Positions 59,761 through 64,000 of a stretch of DNA of 64,000 nucleotides are shown piece by piece. The notes below the pieces were generated by a model. That model did no database searches. It had not been told where the DNA came from and saw nothing but the letters and a program-made list of their open reading frames with translations. Every line of letters begins with the position of its first letter. The first letter of the stretch is position 1. The stretch comes from Planctomycetota bacterium. GTDB lineage: Bacteria > Planctomycetota > UBA1135. Position numbers and translations under genes: made by a program. The stretch lies in contig JASMKM010000007.1 in the NCBI GenBank assembly GCA_030749235.1, positions 1 to 64,000 of the forward strand, written 5' to 3'.

Positions 59761-62388
59761 TTAGTGATTGTGCCCTGCGTGGGCGTCATGGGGAACGGTC
59801 TCCTCCGCCTCCACCAATTTCTTCAACTCGATTGCAGGCTTGAAGTTGGGAGCACTCGCCAGGATTTCGCCGACGTATTCGGCGGCCAGTTCAAAATCCA
59901 GGCTTTCGGTCGCAGCATGCGCTAGGACCAGCAGAATTTCCGGTTGCGACCAGCCCAGCTCCTCATGCAGTACTGTGTAATACTCATCCATCCAGGCGAT
60001 TTCGCGCTGTTCCACTAGGATCACGCCGAGGGTCTGCCAGACAGTGCGGATGCTCGCCGAATCGGGATAGGCACGCGCCGTCTCGAGCAGTTTGGCGAGT
60101 GCCTCTTCACTGGTTTCGATGGCATAAGGATTGCGGTCCAGGAAGGTGTCATGCACTGAGTATTCCTGCGCCGATAGTTGTGCCGCGAAGAAGTCGACCA
60201 GGGATGCACCATTGGCTGTCTCTAGCGCAGCGAGCTCCTCCAGGACGGCGGCGGCGCGTTTGACGTTCTCCAACTCCTCGATCAAGCGATAGGCCGTCGG
60301 CGCGAGCAAGGATTCGGTCGGTCGGAACGGTCCGCGGAACATCCAATAGGAAGCATCGCCTAAGTCGTCCTGCAGCTGTACTTCCAAGGCGAGCAGGTCG
60401 CTCTTCGAATTTACCGGCAGGCCGAAGCGCTCCAAGGCTGCAGCCATGGTGCCGGTGGCGATTGGCCAACTACCGTCTTCTTTGGCTGAATCGTCGCTGC
60501 CAGCGATCAGAATGCGCGCTTTGCTCATGCCGTCAGGCAACACGAAGACGCTGACCTTGTCGAAGACGCGGCGGAACTCGGCGATCCATTGCGGCAACAT
60601 GCCCGGCACCAGTTGTTCCGGTGCACATGCAAAGGCGCACACACCACCTGCATCTAGTCGTACCGAGGCCTGGCGCAACAACTCCACGCGCAACAACGAT
60701 CGACGCTCTTCCCACATGCCCGTGTTGCGAAGGAAGACCAGGTCGAAAGGGCCGTCGCTGCTGGCCAAGGAGCGCTGAATGGGCGCATTCGAAGGCAAAC
60801 TCAAACCTTCCATCGCCAGCGGCACGAGTTGTGGCGGGTCGCATGCGAAGCTGAATCGCGGTTGCAGCAACTGCTGCATGATGTCGACGCTGGCCTTGTC
60901 CGGCGCGCCGACCATCAGCAGGCGTTGCGGGTCCGCAGTCAGCGAAGCGGCGAGAAGGAACTCAGCGACTTGTGCCGGCGCGCGTTCGGCATCGGCGCTG
61001 AGCCTGTTGCGCGACTCGTACAGATACGACATGTCATCCTGTCGGAGCTCTGGATTGGCCGCGCGCGTCAAACGACGTGGCATCGAGGTCCACCCCACAC
61101 TGTGTAGGTCGCTACCTGGTTCAAAGGCGCTTGGCGCAACCGCCACCTGTTGCTTCCATTCGAAACCATCGCGCATCGGATAACCCATAGTGGGTCGTTC
61201 GATGTTGCGCAGACCGATTGCCGCGGCGATCGCCACCACCCCGATGCCAATCCAACGATTGCGCGGTGCCTTGGCGAAATTCCACCAGTGGCTACTCGCT
61301 GCGATCAACAGCATCGTCGCGGCAAGCGTTCCGAGCACCGGCAACAGGGAAGCGCTGGACAGCAGACCGCAAAGTAACAAGGTGATGCCGGCGCCGGTCA
61401 GCAGTGGCGACCACGACGAGGCACCTGTTCGTTCACCGCGCAGCGAGGTGCGTAGGCTAAAGGCGAAGACCGCGGCGAAGACACCGAAGCACAACAAGGT
61501 CAGCCATGGCACATAAAGCGCGCTTTCTTCTGGAAGCAGAGGGGCGTTGGAACCGGACCACTCGCGAAGGCGTGGATCGGTCATCAGCCGGTGATAGGTC
61601 TTGGGGGTAGAGATGTCAGCCAGAATCGAGGTCAGCGGCTTGATCGCCACGCCCAGAACCATGAAACCGGCTGCAGCTGCGGGGGCGCGCAGCTTGGTGT
61701 TGGCTAGGGCTTCGCCGAAGGTGAACCAACAGGCCAGGAAGCAGGCTGTCAGCGTCAGCCAGCGGCGCAAATCCTGATTTACGGCGCCGGAGTCGAACAT
61801 GGCGCTGTAAGGAAGGAAGAACAGCACCATCAAGGTGAGTGCTGAGCCAGCCACCAAATTTGGCACCAGGTGGTAGAGCGGTGGCTTCGGATCGGCCGGC
61901 AGTTCCTTGCCTTTGGCTTGGGCCACTGGCTTTGGAATGGTGAAGCGCTGCAGGATTCCGGCGACCGCCCAGAACACCAGGAACCCGGGCAGGCCGAGGC
62001 CGGCATGGCTACAGAGCAGGAGACCCAGAAGGGTGCCGACCATAAAAAACGAGCCACCAAACTTGTGCGACTCGATTCCAGCGGTGAGTTGAGCGCCCAA
62101 GGCGCGCAGCGGCAGAAACAAGAAGGCAGCGAAGGCGGCGCCGACGGGGGCGAAGCCGGCCAGCAGCGGCAGGGCTCCACCGAGCCCGAGCAGCACGAAG
62201 GATGCGCGTAAAGGAATGTGGCCAGCGCCCTTGAAGGCGGCTCCTAAGCCAACGGCCATGGTCGTGAAGCCCGTGGCGATTAGGGAATCGCGGCTGGCAC
62301 CGCCGAGCAGGAGGGCCACGCTGTCGGCAATGCCGAGCAACATGCCGGCAACGGCAACGAAGTACAGGAAGAGGCGGAGAAGGTGCAT
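59761..62388 (-). CDS. multi-TM membrane protein with C-terminal spermidine-synthase/methyltransferase-like domain
   Basis: Start trimmed to MHLLRLFLYFV; many hydrophobic segments; DPQRLLMVGAPDKASVDIMQQLL...FDLVFLRNTGMWEERRSLLRVELLRQASVRLDAGGVCAFA; His-rich C-terminus DAHAGHNH. Confidence 0.7.
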   Translation of the reverse strand: MHLLRLFLYFVAVAGMLLGIADSVALLLGGASRDSLIATGFTTMAVGLGAAFKGAGHIPLRASFVLLGLGGALPLLAGFAPVGAAFAAFLFLPLRALGAQLTAGIESHKFGGSFFMVGTLLGLLLCSHAGLGLPGFLVFWAVAGILQRFTIPKPVAQAKGKELPADPKPPLYHLVPNLVAGSALTLMVLFFLPYSAMFDSGAVNQDLRRWLTLTACFLACWFTFGEALANTKLRAPAAAAGFMVLGVAIKPLTSILADISTPKTYHRLMTDPRLREWSGSNAPLLPEESALYVPWLTLLCFGVFAAVFAFSLRTSLRGERTGASSWSPLLTGAGITLLLCGLLSSASLLPVLGTLAATMLLIAASSHWWNFAKAPRNRWIGIGVVAIAAAIGLRNIERPTMGYPMRDGFEWKQQVAVAPSAFEPGSDLHSVGWTSMPRRLTRAANPELRQDDMSYLYESRNRLSADAERAPAQVAEFLLAASLTADPQRLLMVGAPDKASVDIMQQLLQPRFSFACDPPQLVPLAMEGLSLPSNAPIQRSLASSDGPFDLVFLRNTGMWEERRSLLRVELLRQASVRLDAGGVCAFACAPEQLVPGMLPQWIAEFRRVFDKVSVFVLPDGMSKARILIAGSDDSAKEDGSWPIATGTMAAALERFGLPVNSKSDLLALEVQLQDDLGDASYWMFRGPFRPTESLLAPTAYRLIEELENVKRAAAVLEELAALETANGASLVDFFAAQLSAQEYSVHDTFLDRNPYAIETSEEALAKLLETARAYPDSASIRTVWQTLGVILVEQREIAWMDEYYTVLHEELGWSQPEILLVLAHAATESLDFELAAEYVGEILASAPNFKPAIELKKLVEAEETVPHDAHAGHNH

Positions 62389-62396
62389 TCGCTGGG

Positions 62397-62404
62397 ATTT
62401 TATA
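62397..62404 (-). promoter_or_regulatory. putative -10 region (minus strand TATAAAAT) 8 nt before the ATG at 62388
   Basis: Minus strand CAGTTATAAAATCCCAGCGAATG; resembles the mutS upstream CAGTTAAAATCCCGAACCCGTG. Confidence 0.35.
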
Positions 62405-62433
62405 ACTGATTGCAGCCCAAAGGAGGTGATGTG

Positions 62434-62523
62434 ATGCAAGAACCCGTACTGGAGGGTTGGTTCAAGGCCGATCAGGGATTGACCGACCCATTGTTGCGCC
62501 CTGGCAACACCAACTGCAGGTGA
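62434..62523 (+). CDS. putative small protein (29 aa) with near-perfect Shine-Dalgarno
   Basis: AAAGGAGGTGATGTG-ATG; translation MQEPVLEGWFKADQGLTDPLLRPGNTNCR*. Confidence 0.35.
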   Translation: MQEPVLEGWFKADQGLTDPLLRPGNTNCR

Positions 62524-62570
62524 AAGGCATCGAGATGATTGGGCGCGGCGTTTCGTAGAATCAACGGATA

Positions 62571-62987
62571 GTGAATGTCTCTATCACCGATTTCGCCACC
62601 TTGCTGCAGGCTGCGCGCCAGCAGCCGGAGCCGCAGCGCCTGCTGTTCGTCTTCCTGAAGGTCACGCTGCCCGAAGGCGCTACTCCCGAGGAGCAGGAGC
62701 GCTTTAAGGCCGGACAAGGAGGTCAACTGATGCCGGTAGTCTGCGTCGACAAGACACTCGAGGAGCTGACAGACTTCAACGCCCTAGTCGCCGAATCCGA
62801 CGCCGAGATGGGTGAGGATTGGAAGATTGTTCTGGTCGCGGCGATGTCCGGTGAGAACGGCAAGATGCCGACGTCCGAGGACGCCGAAGAACCACTGAAG
62901 TCAATCGCCCACGACGTCGTCAGTGGCGGCGACTTGTCGAACTTCCTGGCTTTCAAGCGCGATGGCGAGCCGGTTCTTTTCAACTAA
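62571..62987 (+). CDS. conserved small protein of the type often annotated 'ribonucleotide reductase subunit alpha' (function doubtful)
   Basis: GTG start; NVSITDFATLLQAARQQPEPQRLLFVFLKVTLPEGATPEEQERFKAGQGGQLMPVVCVDKTLEEL; overlaps the M28 gene. Confidence 0.7.
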   Translation: MNVSITDFATLLQAARQQPEPQRLLFVFLKVTLPEGATPEEQERFKAGQGGQLMPVVCVDKTLEELTDFNALVAESDAEMGEDWKIVLVAAMSGENGKMPTSEDAEEPLKSIAHDVVSGGDLSNFLAFKRDGEPVLFN

Positions 62988-63975
62988 GAAAAGCCACTTC
63001 CTCGCCACCATCGTGGTGGTTAGTGCAGCGGTCATCTGGTGGACCCTGTTCTCGCCGATCACGCCGAGTGCTGCCGTGGCCAAGCAGATTGGCAGTATCG
63101 GCCCCGGACGTCTCGCCGAACACATCAAGCGCCTGACCGAGATTGGTCCGCGTGATGGCGATAACATCAGGGCTACCCGCGCGACCATTGATTACATTAG
63201 CGAAAGGTTGCGCGGCTTGGGTTATGAACCAATCGAAGAGGCCATCCAGTGGCCCGGCTTTGGCGGCCAGGGGCATGTCAACCTGATCGCCGAGAAGCGT
63301 GGGACCAAGTACCCGAACCAGATCGTCGAGCTCGGTGCGCACTATGACACCGTGCCCATGTCGCCGGGCGCCGATGACAACGCCTCGGGCGTGGCGGGCG
63401 TGTTGGAAGCCGCTCGGGTATTGCGCGATCTGCCGACCGAGCGCACCATCCGCTTCTGCTTCTTCGGCCTTGAGGAGAAAGGCCTAATCGGCAGTCGGTC
63501 GCATGTGGCGGCTTTCCAGAAGACTCCACAGCGCGAAGTCCTGGGGCTACTGAATCTCGAGATGATCGCTTGCCGCAAGGCTTGGCCCGACTCCCAAGAC
63601 GCACCGATTCGCATTCCGATAATCGCTTCTTTGCCGACCACCGGTGATTTCATCACCGTGGTGGGGGACTTCGCCTCTGGTCCGCTGGGCAACCTGTTCG
63701 AGGCCTGCGTTAACGCTTATGTGCCGGAGCTGAACTACTTCAGCGCCAACCGCATCGGCGGCTATTTCGGCGATGCCGCACGCAGCGACCACAGCCCATA
63801 TTGGGAGGCCGACTTACCAGGCATCATGTTGACCGATACTGCCGAGTTCCGGAACCACAACTACCACCAACCGAGTGACACCTTCGAGAGCTTAGACCTG
63901 GAGTTTGCGGCCCAAGTGAGCCGTGCCACTGCCGCAACGATGGCGCATTGGGCGGTGCTTTCAGGCAGTGGGTAA
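62962..63975 (+). CDS. M28 family metallopeptidase
   Basis: VELGAHYDTVPMSPGADDNASGVAGVLEAARVL; FFGLEEKGLIGSR; SDHSPYWEADLPGIMLTDTAEFRNHNYHQPSDT zinc-ligand motifs; N-terminal TM. Confidence 0.94.
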   Translation: MASRFFSTKKSHFLATIVVVSAAVIWWTLFSPITPSAAVAKQIGSIGPGRLAEHIKRLTEIGPRDGDNIRATRATIDYISERLRGLGYEPIEEAIQWPGFGGQGHVNLIAEKRGTKYPNQIVELGAHYDTVPMSPGADDNASGVAGVLEAARVLRDLPTERTIRFCFFGLEEKGLIGSRSHVAAFQKTPQREVLGLLNLEMIACRKAWPDSQDAPIRIPIIASLPTTGDFITVVGDFASGPLGNLFEACVNAYVPELNYFSANRIGGYFGDAARSDHSPYWEADLPGIMLTDTAEFRNHNYHQPSDTFESLDLEFAAQVSRATAATMAHWAVLSGSG

Positions 63976-64000
63976 AGGGCTGAATATCCTTCGGTTTTTG

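Noticed and set aside
62419-62431. Minus strand ATCACCTCCTTT resembling the 3' end of 16S rRNA
   Set aside because: Only 12 nt match and the flanks do not resemble 16S rRNA. Better explained as a Shine-Dalgarno sequence on the plus strand or chance.

Overview
This is a dense, mostly housekeeping stretch of a bacterial chromosome at about 58-60% GC. I found no rRNA, tRNA, CRISPR array or transposase. The combination of alternative complex III with a caa3-type oxidase, plus a run of secreted proteins, suggests a Planctomycetota-like or other environmental Gram-negative lineage, but that is inference only. Main blocks: (1) an AddAB-like helicase/nuclease pair (AddA cut by the left edge), a hydrolase, a thioesterase and ispG; (2) a divergent GHMP-type sugar kinase, an AlkA-like glycosylase and an acyl-CoA dehydrogenase; (3) a four-lipoprotein LpoB/YcfL(x2)/COG3014 cluster; (4) mutS, an orphan NrfD and a sigma-70 factor carrying a five-cysteine insert; (5) trpG/pabA, lipA and a 2-oxoacid dehydrogenase block E1a-E1b-E2-E1a', with lpd and lipB further along; (6) a complete alternative complex III (actA-B-C-DE fusion-F), SCO and caa3 oxidase block; (7) monomeric isocitrate dehydrogenase, radical SAM, a PDH-CM TyrA fusion and DAHP synthase; (8) ADP-forming acyl-CoA synthetase; (9) a minus-strand run of secreted proteins: MBL plus lamin-tail, VWA, EF-hand-like repeat, an IPT/TIG ORF interrupted by an in-frame TAA, and a BNR-type protein; (10) a membrane protein with a spermidine-synthase-like domain, a conserved small protein and an M28 peptidase. 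The items most worth a second look are the Cys-cluster sigma factor, the LpoB/YcfL/COG3014 lipoprotein cluster, the IPT ORF with an in-frame stop, the second E1 alpha, the small ORF and structured RNA candidate next to alternative complex III, and a strong-SD 29-aa ORF at 62434. I ran no database searches; all family calls come from reading motifs in the translations.
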